Shown: positions 7,052 through 13,668 of the stretch, piece after piece
Layout of the letters: every line of letters starts with the position of its first letter
Numbering within the stretch: position 1 is the stretch's first letter
DNA from: Nitrospinota bacterium
GTDB lineage: Bacteria; UBA8248
DNA: 18,588 bases
NCBI GenBank assembly: GCA_011523725.1
Contig: WTGD01000339.1
Span: 1 to 18,588, forward strand
Direction of reading: 5' to 3'
Program-made: the position numbers and the translations under genes
Notes under the pieces: generated by a model
What the model saw: the letters and a program-made list of their open reading frames with translations, nothing else
Told to the model about the DNA's origin: nothing
Database searches by the model: none

Positions 7052-7657
7052 CTAGGAAGATTCGATGGGAAACACGCGCACCGCACCCGGGTATTCGGGG
7101 CAGTGCTGCTCGCAGACGCCGCAGCCCACGCAGGTCTCGCCGATGACGGGGCCTTTCGCGTCCTCTCGCTCCTCGACCCGTATCGCGCTCTCGCCGATGG
7201 GGCAGCGCGTCACGCAGAAGTTGCATTCCTCATCCGTCCCGTTCCAGGCGTAGCAGGTCTCGTGGTTCACTTTCGCGAGGCCGACCCGAATCTCCTCGCG
7301 CGGCACGAGGGTGAGCGCCCCCGTGGGGCAGACCTTCATGCAGGAGAGGTCGTCGCACACCACGCAGGCCCCGTCGACGGGGATGATGCGGGGCGCTTCG
7401 AGGCCCGAGCCGTCCTCGCGCGGGAGCATCAATATGGCGTCGGCCGGACACGCGAGCGCGCACTGCGCGCTGCCCGTGCAGAGGTCCAGAAAATCGGCTT
7501 CCGGCGCCGCGCCGGGCGGGCGCAGGACAGGGCCTTCCAGGTCCGAGCGCTGGATTCTCGTCTCCCCCTGCTGCACCCCCTGCATGAAGGCGCGCATGAA
7601 GGAGAGGGGACCTTCGGTGAAGAACGCCTTGCGATCGATTTCCTTGTCCTTGGCCAT
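7052..7657 (-). CDS. Four-cluster 4Fe-4S ferredoxin, NapG/MauM-like
   Basis: A 201-residue polyferredoxin, presumably an electron carrier. It has no signal peptide or Tat motif, so it is likely cytoplasmic. Fifteen cysteines fall in four groups: C60/C66/C70, C98/C101/C106/C110, C135/C145/C148/C152 and C176/C179/C182/C186, each last Cys followed by Pro. Groups 2-4 match the NapG/MauM layout, including the long gap in group 3 and KVCPTGAL in group 2. Group 1 keeps C-x2-x-x2-C-x3-CP spacing but has S63 where the second Cys is expected. The ATG at 7657 is chosen; upstream frame continues without family similarity, and the ribosome site is weak. It is divergent from the dehydratase pair across 105 bases. 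Partner unknown: no nap or mau gene is in the window. Confidence 0.88.
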   Translation of the reverse strand: MAKDKEIDRKAFFTEGPLSFMRAFMQGVQQGETRIQRSDLEGPVLRPPGAAPEADFLDLCTGSAQCALACPADAILMLPREDGSGLEAPRIIPVDGACVVCDDLSCMKVCPTGALTLVPREEIRVGLAKVNHETCYAWNGTDEECNFCVTRCPIGESAIRVEEREDAKGPVIGETCVGCGVCEQHCPEYPGAVRVFPIESS

Positions 7658-7762
7658 TTCGTCTCGCTTCCCGGAGTCTTGCTTCGCGCTCGATAGTGTG
7701 CGACAAGGCGAGTATACAAGACTCTCGCATTTGCGCACCCCCATAATTCGAAGGAGAACGTC

Positions 7763-9028
7763 TTGTCCGGGGATACCGCCACGCAGAAAATCCTGGCCCG
7801 CGCCAGCGGGCGCGAGCGCGTGGACGTGGGCGACATCGTATGGGCCAAAGTCGACGCCCACGTCATGCACGACAACCAGGGGCCGTTCCGCATGGGCAAG
7901 GACTTCGCCGAACTGGGTCTTCCCATCTGGAACAAGGATCGCTTCATGCTCACGGCCGATCACCACAACCCGCCCACCGGCGATTCACAGTCGAAGGTGC
8001 TGAACGTCACGAGGGCCTGGGCGGCCGAGCAGGAACTCGCCCATTTCTACGACGCCGAGGGCATCTGTCACATCCTCATGGCGGAGAAGGGTTTCGTGCG
8101 CCCGGGCGCGCTCGTCACCGGCACGGACAGCCACACCACGAACACGGGCGCGCTGGGGGCGCTGGGCGTGGCCATCGGCCCGACGGAGAGCATCGGCGTG
8201 CTCGCCAAAGGCGAGGTCTGGCTCCGCGTGCCCGAGACGATTCGGGTCCACTACACCGGCCGGGTTCCCGAAGGCGTGTACGGCAAGGACATGGTTCTGC
8301 TCGCGCTCAGGGACTTGAAGGTCGACGGGGCGGAATACAAGGTGCTCGAATTCTCGGGCGAGCCGCTCATGTCGCTGCCCGTCGAAGACAGGATGACGCT
8401 TTCCAACATGGCGGCGGAGTTCAGCGCGAAGAGCGCCATCATGGACGTGGACGAGGCGACAGCGGCGTATCTCGAAAAAGCAGGGGTGGAGGACGGCTGG
8501 GAGGCCGTGCGTTCCGACGCGGATGCGACTTACTTTTCCTCCTACGAATACGACGTGTCGGATATGTCGCCCCAGGTGGCGTGTCCCCACAGGATGGACA
8601 ATGTCTACCCGGTGGAGGAGGTGGATTCGCCTCCGCTGCAGCGCGCGCACATCGGCTCGTGCACGGGGGCGAAGCTCCTCGATCTGCAGGCGGCGGCGGC
8701 GGTGCTCAAGGGCCAGCGGGTCGCCCACGGGCTCCAGCTTCTCATCGCGCCCGCGAGCAAGGACATCATGAGCAGGGCCATGGCGGACGGCACGCTCGGC
8801 GCGCTCATCGACGCGGGCGGCGTGCTCCTGCCCACCACGTGCGGCGTCTGCGCGGGCAGGGGCGCCGGGCAGCTCGGTGACGGGGAGGTGTGCATCTCCT
8901 CGGCCAACCGCAACTACAAGGGGCGCATGGGAAGCGCTGAGGCGTCGATATACCTGGCTTCGGCCGCCACGGTGGCGGCGAGCGCCGTCAAGGGCCGCGT
9001 GGCCGACCCGAGGGAGTTCATCTCATGA
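7763..9028 (+). CDS. Aconitase/isopropylmalate dehydratase-like large subunit
   Basis: Large subunit of a hydro-lyase of the LeuC/HacA/DmdA type, which moves water on a hydroxy di- or tricarboxylate using a 4Fe-4S cluster. The 421-residue length fits the short LeuC form. Cluster cysteines are C300 in HIGSCTGAK and C360/C363 in TTCGVCAGR. GTDSHTTNTGALGALGVAIG (120-139) and SANRNYKGRMGSAEA (380-394) are family motifs. Two differ from common forms: GSCTG for GSCTN, and TTCGVCAG for PGCGxCLG. The start is TTG at 7763 with AAGGAG (7751-7756) six bases before. The TGA overlaps the small-subunit ATG. Candidates are isopropylmalate, homoaconitate, dimethylmalate or a related substrate; no leuA or leuB lies nearby, so leucine synthesis is not supported by context. 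Confidence 0.9.
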   Translation: MSGDTATQKILARASGRERVDVGDIVWAKVDAHVMHDNQGPFRMGKDFAELGLPIWNKDRFMLTADHHNPPTGDSQSKVLNVTRAWAAEQELAHFYDAEGICHILMAEKGFVRPGALVTGTDSHTTNTGALGALGVAIGPTESIGVLAKGEVWLRVPETIRVHYTGRVPEGVYGKDMVLLALRDLKVDGAEYKVLEFSGEPLMSLPVEDRMTLSNMAAEFSAKSAIMDVDEATAAYLEKAGVEDGWEAVRSDADATYFSSYEYDVSDMSPQVACPHRMDNVYPVEEVDSPPLQRAHIGSCTGAKLLDLQAAAAVLKGQRVAHGLQLLIAPASKDIMSRAMADGTLGALIDAGGVLLPTTCGVCAGRGAGQLGDGEVCISSANRNYKGRMGSAEASIYLASAATVAASAVKGRVADPREFIS

Positions 9029-9522
9029 GCGAGACGCAAACCATCGAGGGCGGCGCCTGGGTGTTCGGCGACAACGTCGATACGGGCTACATCATGCCGT
9101 CCAAGTACGCGAGCCTGCCCGATGAGGAACTGGCCGCGCACGCCATGGAGGGCATCGACCCCGATTTCCCCAAAAACGTGCAGGCGGGCGACGTGATAAT
9201 CGGCGGGCGGAACTTCGGCTGCGGATCGAGCCGCGAGACGGCGCCGCGCGGCATCAAGCACGCGGGCGTGGGCGCGGTTATCGCGCGGACGTTCGCGCGG
9301 AATTTTTTCCGGAATTCGCTCTGCATCGGGCTGCCCGTGCTCATCTGCGCCGACGCGGAATCGATCGAGCAGGGCGACCGCGTTCGCGTCGACCCCATCG
9401 CGGGAAAGGTAGAGAACCTGACGAAGGGCCAAACTTTGCAAGCGGAACCCCTGCCCGATCATATCATGGATATGGTGAAGGCGGGCGGCCTCGTGCCCTA
9501 CCTCAAACAAACACTGACGTAA
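9025..9522 (+). CDS. Aconitase/isopropylmalate dehydratase-like small subunit
   Basis: Swivel-domain subunit of the same hydro-lyase, 165 residues, matching the short LeuD/DmdB form. The hallmark GRNFGCGSSRETAP (61-74) is intact, followed by the typical FARNFFRNSLCIGLP (90-104). The substrate-loop region reads GDNVDTGYIMPSKY where most relatives have DTD; the second acidic residue is a glycine. The ATG overlaps the large-subunit stop (ATGA), so the two are translationally coupled and should form a heterodimer. The gene ends at the edge of a repeat-rich spacer. LeuD, HacB and DmdB cannot be told apart here by sequence alone. Confidence 0.9.
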   Translation: MSETQTIEGGAWVFGDNVDTGYIMPSKYASLPDEELAAHAMEGIDPDFPKNVQAGDVIIGGRNFGCGSSRETAPRGIKHAGVGAVIARTFARNFFRNSLCIGLPVLICADAESIEQGDRVRVDPIAGKVENLTKGQTLQAEPLPDHIMDMVKAGGLVPYLKQTLT

Positions 9523-9538
9523 GGCCCGACCGCCGGGA

Positions 9539-9624
9539 GCTGTTGAAAAAAGCCTTTGTAAAGGGAGCGAACGCTCCTTCTCCGGTCGTGTTCGGCCCCA
9601 ACCCCTTGTCAGGGCTGTTGAAAA
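9539..9624 (+). repeat. Direct repeat pair of GCTGTTGAAAA
   Basis: Exact copies at 9539-9549 and 9614-9624, 75 bases apart. Both match the right-hand terminal repeat of the MITE-like element at 6796-6938 (read on the minus strand), suggesting end sequences of the same element family. Confidence 0.6.
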
Positions 9625-9656
9625 TGACCCTTTTGGGCCGGGTTGCCAATTGGCGT

Positions 9657-9680
9657 GTAGGGGCCGCATATATGCGGCCC
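9657..9680. repeat. Palindromic repeat, decayed right end
   Basis: GTAG is followed by a perfect 20-base palindrome with half-site GGGCCGCATA (9661-9670). The centre GCATATATGC is that of the repeat at 6844, but the right-hand CTAC end is missing. A second fragment of the same type is at 9704-9717. Confidence 0.75.
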
Positions 9681-9748
9681 AAATGCGGCGAACCGAACCG
9701 CGCGGGTCGCATATATGTCCGACATACACATCCCCTTGAATGGCGACC

Positions 9749-9795
9749 GTAGGGGCGGTTCGCGAACTGTGGGACAACCCCGAGGAGGGGTTGTC
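9749..9795. repeat. Half palindrome joined to a 9-bp hairpin
   Basis: GTAGGGGCGGTTCGCGAAC (9749-9767) is identical to the left part of the intact repeat at 13641. In place of its right arm comes GACAACCCC-GAGGA-GGGGTTGTC (9773-9795), a perfect 9-bp stem, and then CACTAC. It appears to be a rearranged or hybrid copy. On the minus strand it could help end transcription of the FAH gene, but there is no T-run. Confidence 0.65.
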
Positions 9796-9839
9796 ACTAC
9801 AAAACCATCGTACCCCCACCGGTTTAGGGGATTTTTTCA

Positions 9840-10682
9840 TTACGGCGCGGCGACGGTGCTCCTGAGCACGCCGATGTTCTCGATCTCGCACTCCACCACG
9901 TCGCCCACGCTCAGAAGCCCCGGCGGGTCCATGGCGAAGCCCACGCCCTCGGGCGTGCCGGTGGCGATCATGTCGCCGGGCACGAGCGTGAAGCTCTCGG
10001 ACAGCACGGAGACGACGGTGGCGATGTCGAAGATCATGTCGTTCGTGTTCGAGCTCTGCCGTATCCCGCCGTTCACGCGCGTGATGACGGCCAGGTTGTC
10101 CCCGTCGCCCGCCTCGTCCCTGGTGACGATCCACGGTCCCAGGGGGCCGAAGCTGTCGAGCGCCTTGCCCTTGAACCACTGGCCGTGGGCGCGCTGCACG
10201 TCGCGGGCCGAGACCTCGTTCATGATGGTGTAGCCGTATACGTGGTCCATGGCTTCTTCCAGCGGGATGTTGACGCCCTCCTTGCCGATCACGATGACGA
10301 GTTCGCATTCATAGTCGAGTTCGTTCACGTTCTCATGCTTTACGATCTCCCCGTCGGGCCTGTTGTGCGAACCCGGCCACTTGCAGAAGAACACCGGAAT
10401 CTCGGGGTAGACGCCCACCGGACGCCCGTATTTCCGCGCGCCCTCATCGGCGTGTTTCTTGTAGTTGAGGCCCACGGCGATGACGGGCCGCGCGAGTTTC
10501 GCTATCGGCGCGAGCATTTTGATGGATTCGAACGCCACCGGCCGGCCGTTGGTCTCGGGCGTTCCGCCCCGGGCGATGACTTCCGCCGCGTCGCTCGTCT
10601 CGGGGACGACGTCTTCCACGCCGTTTTCCGTCAATACGGCGACGCGCGGCCCCGTATCCGATTCATAAGTCAGCAGTTTCAT
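9840..10682 (-). CDS. Fumarylacetoacetate hydrolase family protein
   Basis: A 280-residue enzyme with the FAH fold; members hydrolyse, isomerise or decarboxylate 2-oxo/acylpyruvate-type compounds using Mg2+ or Mn2+. Motifs are IAVGLNYKKHADE (68-80), the metal site LDYECELVIVIG (122-133, E125 and E127), GYTIMNEVSARDVQ (150-163), KALDSFGPLGPWIVT (173-187) and GDMIATGTPEGVG (236-248). The third metal ligand, normally Asp in NDVSARD, is E156 here. The ATG has GGGGAG a few bases upstream. It lies 57 bases downstream of the HpcH-type aldolase on the same strand, probably one operon. Pairing of FAH-fold and HpcH enzymes recalls homoprotocatechuate (hpc) catabolism, but the substrate is not determined. 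Confidence 0.92.
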   Translation of the reverse strand: MKLLTYESDTGPRVAVLTENGVEDVVPETSDAAEVIARGGTPETNGRPVAFESIKMLAPIAKLARPVIAVGLNYKKHADEGARKYGRPVGVYPEIPVFFCKWPGSHNRPDGEIVKHENVNELDYECELVIVIGKEGVNIPLEEAMDHVYGYTIMNEVSARDVQRAHGQWFKGKALDSFGPLGPWIVTRDEAGDGDNLAVITRVNGGIRQSSNTNDMIFDIATVVSVLSESFTLVPGDMIATGTPEGVGFAMDPPGLLSVGDVVECEIENIGVLRSTVAAP

Positions 10683-10739
10683 TTTTTCTCCCCGTTATCA
10701 CGAAAAGTGCGAATGGAAATTGGAGTTTGAGCGGGAAAC

Positions 10740-11525
10740 TCAGCCCGCGAGTTCGCGGATCATGTCCGCCTGGGCCTTGGCGCCTGCGCTCATGAAGTTG
10801 AGGTCGCTGCCCGAGAGGATGAAGCGCATCCCCTCCTTGATTCTGCGCTCGATCATCCGGGGATCGTAGGACCCGCCCATGCCGGCTATCTTGCCGTGTT
10901 TCTTGCAAGCCGCGTTCACCTGGTCATACACCTTGTTGACTCTGGGGTCGTCGTGCTGGCCGACGATTCCCATCCCCAAACTCAGGTCGTTCGTGCCGAT
11001 GAGAAGCACGTCGATTCCATCCACGGCGGCGATGGCGTCCGCCTCATCGCCTGCTTCGGGCGTCTCGATCATGGCGACCAGGAGCGTCTCGTTGTTGATG
11101 CCGCTCAGAAGCGCCATGGGGTCCATGGCCTCGAAGCGGCCGTGGGCCAGCCCCCCGCCTGCGCTGCGTCCGCCCTCGGGCGGGAACTTGCAGATTTTCA
11201 CGAATTCCTCGGCCTCTTGCGCGTTGTTCACGTGCGGCAGGACGATGCCCTGGGCTCCGCTGTCTAGAATCCGCGTGCTCAGGTGCGGGTCGAGAGATGC
11301 CACGCGCACGAGCGGCGTGATGCCCTGCGTCAGGGCGGCGATGGATATCTGCTGTGCGGTTTCGAGGTCGAAGGGCCCGTGTTCGAGATCGATGAAGAGC
11401 CAGTCGAAGCCCGCCGCCTTCATGGCGAGGCCGACCTCCACCGTTCGCGCCATGCGCACGCCCGCGCCCAGGGTGACCTCTCCGGCGTAGGATTTCCTTT
11501 TCGTCTCGTTCGTGATGATGGGCAA
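10740..11525 (-). CDS. HpcH/HpaI family aldolase
   Basis: Class II pyruvate aldolase family (HpcH/HpaI, CitE-related), cleaving 4-hydroxy-2-oxo acids to pyruvate (or similar) and an aldehyde. It has 261 residues from the chosen start. Catalytic elements are the base H49 in FIDLEHGPFD, R74 in PLVRVASLD, and the metal ligands E154 (MIETPEAG) and D180 (LLIGTNDLSLGMG). GAQGIVLPHVNN is the usual barrel strand. An ATG at 11540 is in frame but has no ribosome site; a TTG at 11525 has GGAGGT 7 bases upstream and is preferred. It is the first gene of a probable two-gene operon with the FAH enzyme. It is divergent from the VOC gene. The exact substrate is open. Confidence 0.91.
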   Translation of the reverse strand: MPIITNETKRKSYAGEVTLGAGVRMARTVEVGLAMKAAGFDWLFIDLEHGPFDLETAQQISIAALTQGITPLVRVASLDPHLSTRILDSGAQGIVLPHVNNAQEAEEFVKICKFPPEGGRSAGGGLAHGRFEAMDPMALLSGINNETLLVAMIETPEAGDEADAIAAVDGIDVLLIGTNDLSLGMGIVGQHDDPRVNKVYDQVNAACKKHGKIAGMGGSYDPRMIERRIKEGMRFILSGSDLNFMSAGAKAQADMIRELAG

Positions 11526-11532
11526 GGCGATG

Positions 11533-11538
11533 ACCTCC
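11533..11538 (-). promoter_or_regulatory. Shine-Dalgarno sequence favouring a TTG start
   Basis: Minus-strand GGAGGT lies inside the first codons of the ATG-11540 reading and exactly 7 bases before the TTG at 11525. The ATG itself is preceded by AATCGCCAGCACTTCATCAC, with no ribosome site. TTG starts are also used at 7763 and 4696. Confidence 0.6.
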
Positions 11539-11749
11539 ATGTGATGAAGTGCTGGCGATTTTTCCGGAATCGACGAATATGGATTCTTGCCCTCATGGAA
11601 TACTCCACTTGGGCTGTCTCGGCAAGGGCGGCGGGGGATCGGCCATGGGGGGACGTCCCATGTCGATGACTCCGGGGTGCAAATCGCGTATTCTCGAACC
11701 AGATACTGCATCGCTTTCGTTTATCGGGTCATATCTCGGGAGGCCTTCG

Positions 11750-12253
11750 ATGATTCGCTCCATCCGCTTGCAGCATATGGGCATCAAGGTGCGGGATCTT
11801 GATCGCGCCATCAAGTTCTACTCCGAAGTCCTGGGCTTCAAGCTGCGCTCGCGCCACGAGGCGGGCAGCCACCCGGCGGCTCCGTTCGGCTCGGCGTTCA
11901 TGTACCTGGACGACTACCACCACCAGTTGGCGATATTCAGCGTGCCCGAAGACTGGGTGGAAGAGGAGGGCGAGGACACCGTGCCACGCCGCGACGTGGG
12001 GCTGCACCACCTCGCGTTCGAGGTGGCGGATCAGGGGGCGTTCGACGACGCGGTGGCCTACATCCGCTCGCGTCCCGACATCGAGGTCGTCTGGGGACCC
12101 TTGCGCCTCGATGCGAGCAACGGCCTCTGGGGCGGACACGAGGGCATCTACTTCCTGGACCCGGATGGCAACCGCATCGAGGTCTTTCACGATTCGGACA
12201 TGTTCCCCGGCAGCCGGCCCGCCTGGCGGGAAGCGCAGGAGGGTGAATGCTGA
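11750..12253 (+). CDS. VOC family protein, extradiol dioxygenase/glyoxalase-like
   Basis: A 167-residue vicinal-oxygen-chelate metalloprotein. Two beta-alpha-beta-beta-beta modules are visible: LQHMGIKVRDLDRAIKFY (7-24) with metal ligand H9, and GLHHLAFEVAD (84-94) with H86/H87. DPDGNRIEVFHD (137-148) supplies E144. The sequence is nearer catechol-2,3-dioxygenase-type members than lactoylglutathione lyase, but single-domain VOC proteins have many activities. The ATG has GGGAGG six bases upstream; the frame is open back to 11549 without similarity. It is divergent from the HpcH/FAH operon and its end overlaps the next gene by 7 bases. A link to ring cleavage is suggested by context only. Confidence 0.88.
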   Translation: MIRSIRLQHMGIKVRDLDRAIKFYSEVLGFKLRSRHEAGSHPAAPFGSAFMYLDDYHHQLAIFSVPEDWVEEEGEDTVPRRDVGLHHLAFEVADQGAFDDAVAYIRSRPDIEVVWGPLRLDASNGLWGGHEGIYFLDPDGNRIEVFHDSDMFPGSRPAWREAQEGEC

Positions 12254-12855
12254 TCGATGGGCCCAGCCTCCTTGCCCTGGCGGTGGTTCTCGGCGCGGTC
12301 GTCTACTACGTTTTCTTTCGAAATGTGTGGCTCGCCCGCCGCATGAAGCCGCTGGTCGAGATGCTGGATGCGGGCACGGCCCGACTCGAAGGCGGACGGC
12401 TGAGCGGAGCGTATTCGGGCAAGCGCGTCTGGTTCGAGTATCGCGCGCAAACCCGCGCCGGCCCCGCCGCGATGCGGATAGGCGTCGCCTGCGCGTCGTC
12501 TCATTCGTTCAGAATCCACAAGAAAGCGGAAAGCCTCCAGCCGGCCGAGCGCGCCTGTCTTGCGAATCTCGAGGAGGGCACGCTTCAAAGCGTGAAATCG
12601 GGCGATCCGCTATGGGATTCGGAACTCGCGCTGGCGGCGGAGGGCGAAGCCTCGTTCCGCCGGTGGATCAACCGGCCCGACGTCCACGAGACTGTAGGCA
12701 CGATCGCTTTACGGCCGCTCACCACCATCTTGCTCTGCGAGGATGGCGCGCTGTGGGCCGTCTATCCGGCGGCTTCCGCGGAGGCCGTCTTCCAGGACCG
12801 CTTCGCGAGAGAGGCGCTCGATGAACTCGTGTCGCTGAGTGAAACCCTGGGTTGA
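12247..12855 (+). CDS. Membrane-anchored hypothetical protein
   Basis: A 202-residue protein I do not recognise. The N-terminus (about residues 6-24, PSLLALAVVLGAVVYYVFF) is a single hydrophobic helix followed by RNVWLARRMK. These positive charges suggest the remainder is cytoplasmic, although the helix could also be an uncleaved signal anchor. The soluble part has GGRLSGAYSGKRVWFEYRAQ and GTIALRPLTTILLCEDGALW, which look like beta strands. The ATG overlaps the end of the VOC gene by 7 bases, so the two are probably translationally coupled. No enzymatic motif is seen. Codon use matches its neighbours. Confidence 0.75.
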   Translation: MLIDGPSLLALAVVLGAVVYYVFFRNVWLARRMKPLVEMLDAGTARLEGGRLSGAYSGKRVWFEYRAQTRAGPAAMRIGVACASSHSFRIHKKAESLQPAERACLANLEEGTLQSVKSGDPLWDSELALAAEGEASFRRWINRPDVHETVGTIALRPLTTILLCEDGALWAVYPAASAEAVFQDRFAREALDELVSLSETLG

Positions 12856-12874
12856 GGGTGATGCGGTCTCGTCG

Positions 12875-12905
12875 GGAAGGACGCGCGAGCCCGGCGCGCC
12901 CTTCC
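12875..12905. terminator. Hairpin between convergent genes
   Basis: GGAAGGACGCGC (12875-12886) pairs with GCGCGCCCTTCC (12894-12905) over 12 bp with one A-C mismatch and a 7-base loop. On the plus strand TCCGAATTTT follows, a weak T-tract. It sits between the stop at 12855 and the minus-strand stop at 12922, where a terminator is expected. Confidence 0.5.
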
Positions 12906-12921
12906 TCCGAATTTTGAAAAG

Positions 12922-13503
12922 CTATTTTTTAAGCGGCGGGAGCCTCAGGAGGATGAGGTCGAATTTCTTGTCCATAAGGTCGAACTTCTTGTCCATCTTT
13001 TGATCCAAGCGGCTTATTTTCTTGTCCATTTTATCGTCCAGACGGCTGATTTTCTGATCCAACTGGCCGAATTTCTTCTCGATTTTCTGGTCCAGCAGGC
13101 CGATTTGCCTGTCTATCTTCCGATCCAGCATCATTATCTTACTATCGAACTTCTGGTTCAACTGGTCGAATTTCTTCTCGATTTTTTGGTCCAGCACTTC
13201 TATTTTCTTCTCCAGTTTCCGATCCAGAAGGATGATTTTGTCCGTGTTTTGCCCGATGGCTCTCCTCAGTTGTTCAAAATGCGCGTTCATGAACTTCGTG
13301 ATGTCCGTGATGGTTCTGTTCGTGTTCCCGTCCGCCGCGTCGAGCCTCTCGACTTGCGCGTCGAGGCGCGCCTTGACGGGCGTGACCTGCGCGCTGACCA
13401 TGAATATCGTGAATTGATAGATGCCGCCCGCCACCGCGGCCATGAACAGCCCGAACGTCCAGACGCCGGCGTTGGTTTTGAAGTGCTCGAAGATTTTTTG
13501 CAT
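12922..13503 (-). CDS. Membrane-anchored coiled-coil protein with 11-residue repeats
   Basis: A 193-residue protein of unknown function. Residues about 14-37 (VWTFGLFMAAVAGGIYQFTI onward) form one membrane helix. A linker (38-92) is followed by a long charged coiled coil at 93-183. The coil is made of tandem units: seven of 11 residues (for example LDRKLEKKIEV, LDQKIEKKFDQ, LDRKIDRQIGL, LDQKMDKKFDL) and two of 7 (LDQKISR, MDKKFDL). A short tail, ILLRLPPLKK, ends the protein. Hendecad repeats usually make straight or slightly right-handed coiled coils, unlike ordinary heptads. The ATG at 13503 follows GGCGGGGGAACC; an extension to 13608 lacks a ribosome site. It is convergent with the upstream pair. 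A tether or sensor role is possible but not shown. Confidence 0.82.
   Translation of the reverse strand: MQKIFEHFKTNAGVWTFGLFMAAVAGGIYQFTIFMVSAQVTPVKARLDAQVERLDAADGNTNRTITDITKFMNAHFEQLRRAIGQNTDKIILLDRKLEKKIEVLDQKIEKKFDQLNQKFDSKIMMLDRKIDRQIGLLDQKIEKKFGQLDQKISRLDDKMDKKISRLDQKMDKKFDLMDKKFDLILLRLPPLKK
12955..13227 (-). repeat. Tandem 33-base coding repeats (hendecads)
   Basis: These bases encode residues 93-183 of the coiled-coil protein as nine consecutive units, seven of 33 bases and two of 21. The recurring core encodes L-D-x-K-[IFLM]-[DES]-[KRx]-[KQx]. In DNA this appears as repeated TTTCTT or TTCTTG blocks on the plus strand. Units are diverged, so the array is old rather than freshly expanded. 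Confidence 0.8.
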
Positions 13504-13640
13504 GGTTCCCCCGCCTCCGGTGAATGAGAAAGAGTACGGGTCCTCAGTGAGAAGATTAGCGGTTTTGGACTGGAAAGTCAAAAACGCGTCAAAAGCAGCC
13601 TGTTCCACGTTTTCCGCTCTGATAAGGTATTCCTGTTCAT

Positions 13641-13668
13641 GTAGGGGCGGTTCGCGAACCGCCCCTAC
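13641..13668. repeat. Perfect 28-base palindrome, TTCGCGAA-centred type
   Basis: The half-site GTAGGGGCGGTTCG is followed at once by its exact reverse complement ending CCCCTAC. The outer arms match the repeat at 6845, but the centre is TTCGCGAA instead of GCATATATGC. It abuts GGGTTATTGAAACCC, reminiscent of the TGTTGAAAA ends seen next to the other copies. Confidence 0.88.

Larger units (their letters stand above)
9523..9839. other. Repeat-rich spacer between convergent genes
   Basis: This 317-base gap holds no convincing gene. It contains two direct copies of GCTGTTGAAAA (9539, 9614), a GGAGCG/CGCTCC mini-hairpin near 9562-9575, and three intact or decayed GTAGGGG-type palindromes (9657-9680, 9704-9717, 9749-9767). 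It also has a 9-bp hairpin at 9773-9795 and a CCCC...GGGG pair near 9812-9829. It looks like repeated insertion and decay of the same small elements. The hairpins may also stop transcription from both sides. Confidence 0.75.

Noticed and set aside
7985..8728. Minus-strand open frame of 247 codons opposite the dehydratase large subunit
   Set aside because: Antisense shadow of a conserved gene; rich in Arg, His and Val with no recognisable motif.
9657..9795. CRISPR-like array
   Set aside because: The repeats differ in length and sequence, spacing is irregular and no cas gene is present. They are palindromic intergenic elements.
8914..10308. Long minus-strand open frame of 464 codons
   Set aside because: It runs antisense through the dehydratase genes, across the repeat spacer and out of frame through the FAH gene. 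It is Arg/His-rich with no family features, a product of high GC.
11549..11749. Upstream extension of the VOC protein
   Set aside because: The extension does not resemble the family and would overlap the divergent aldolase leader; GGGAGG marks the ATG at 11750.
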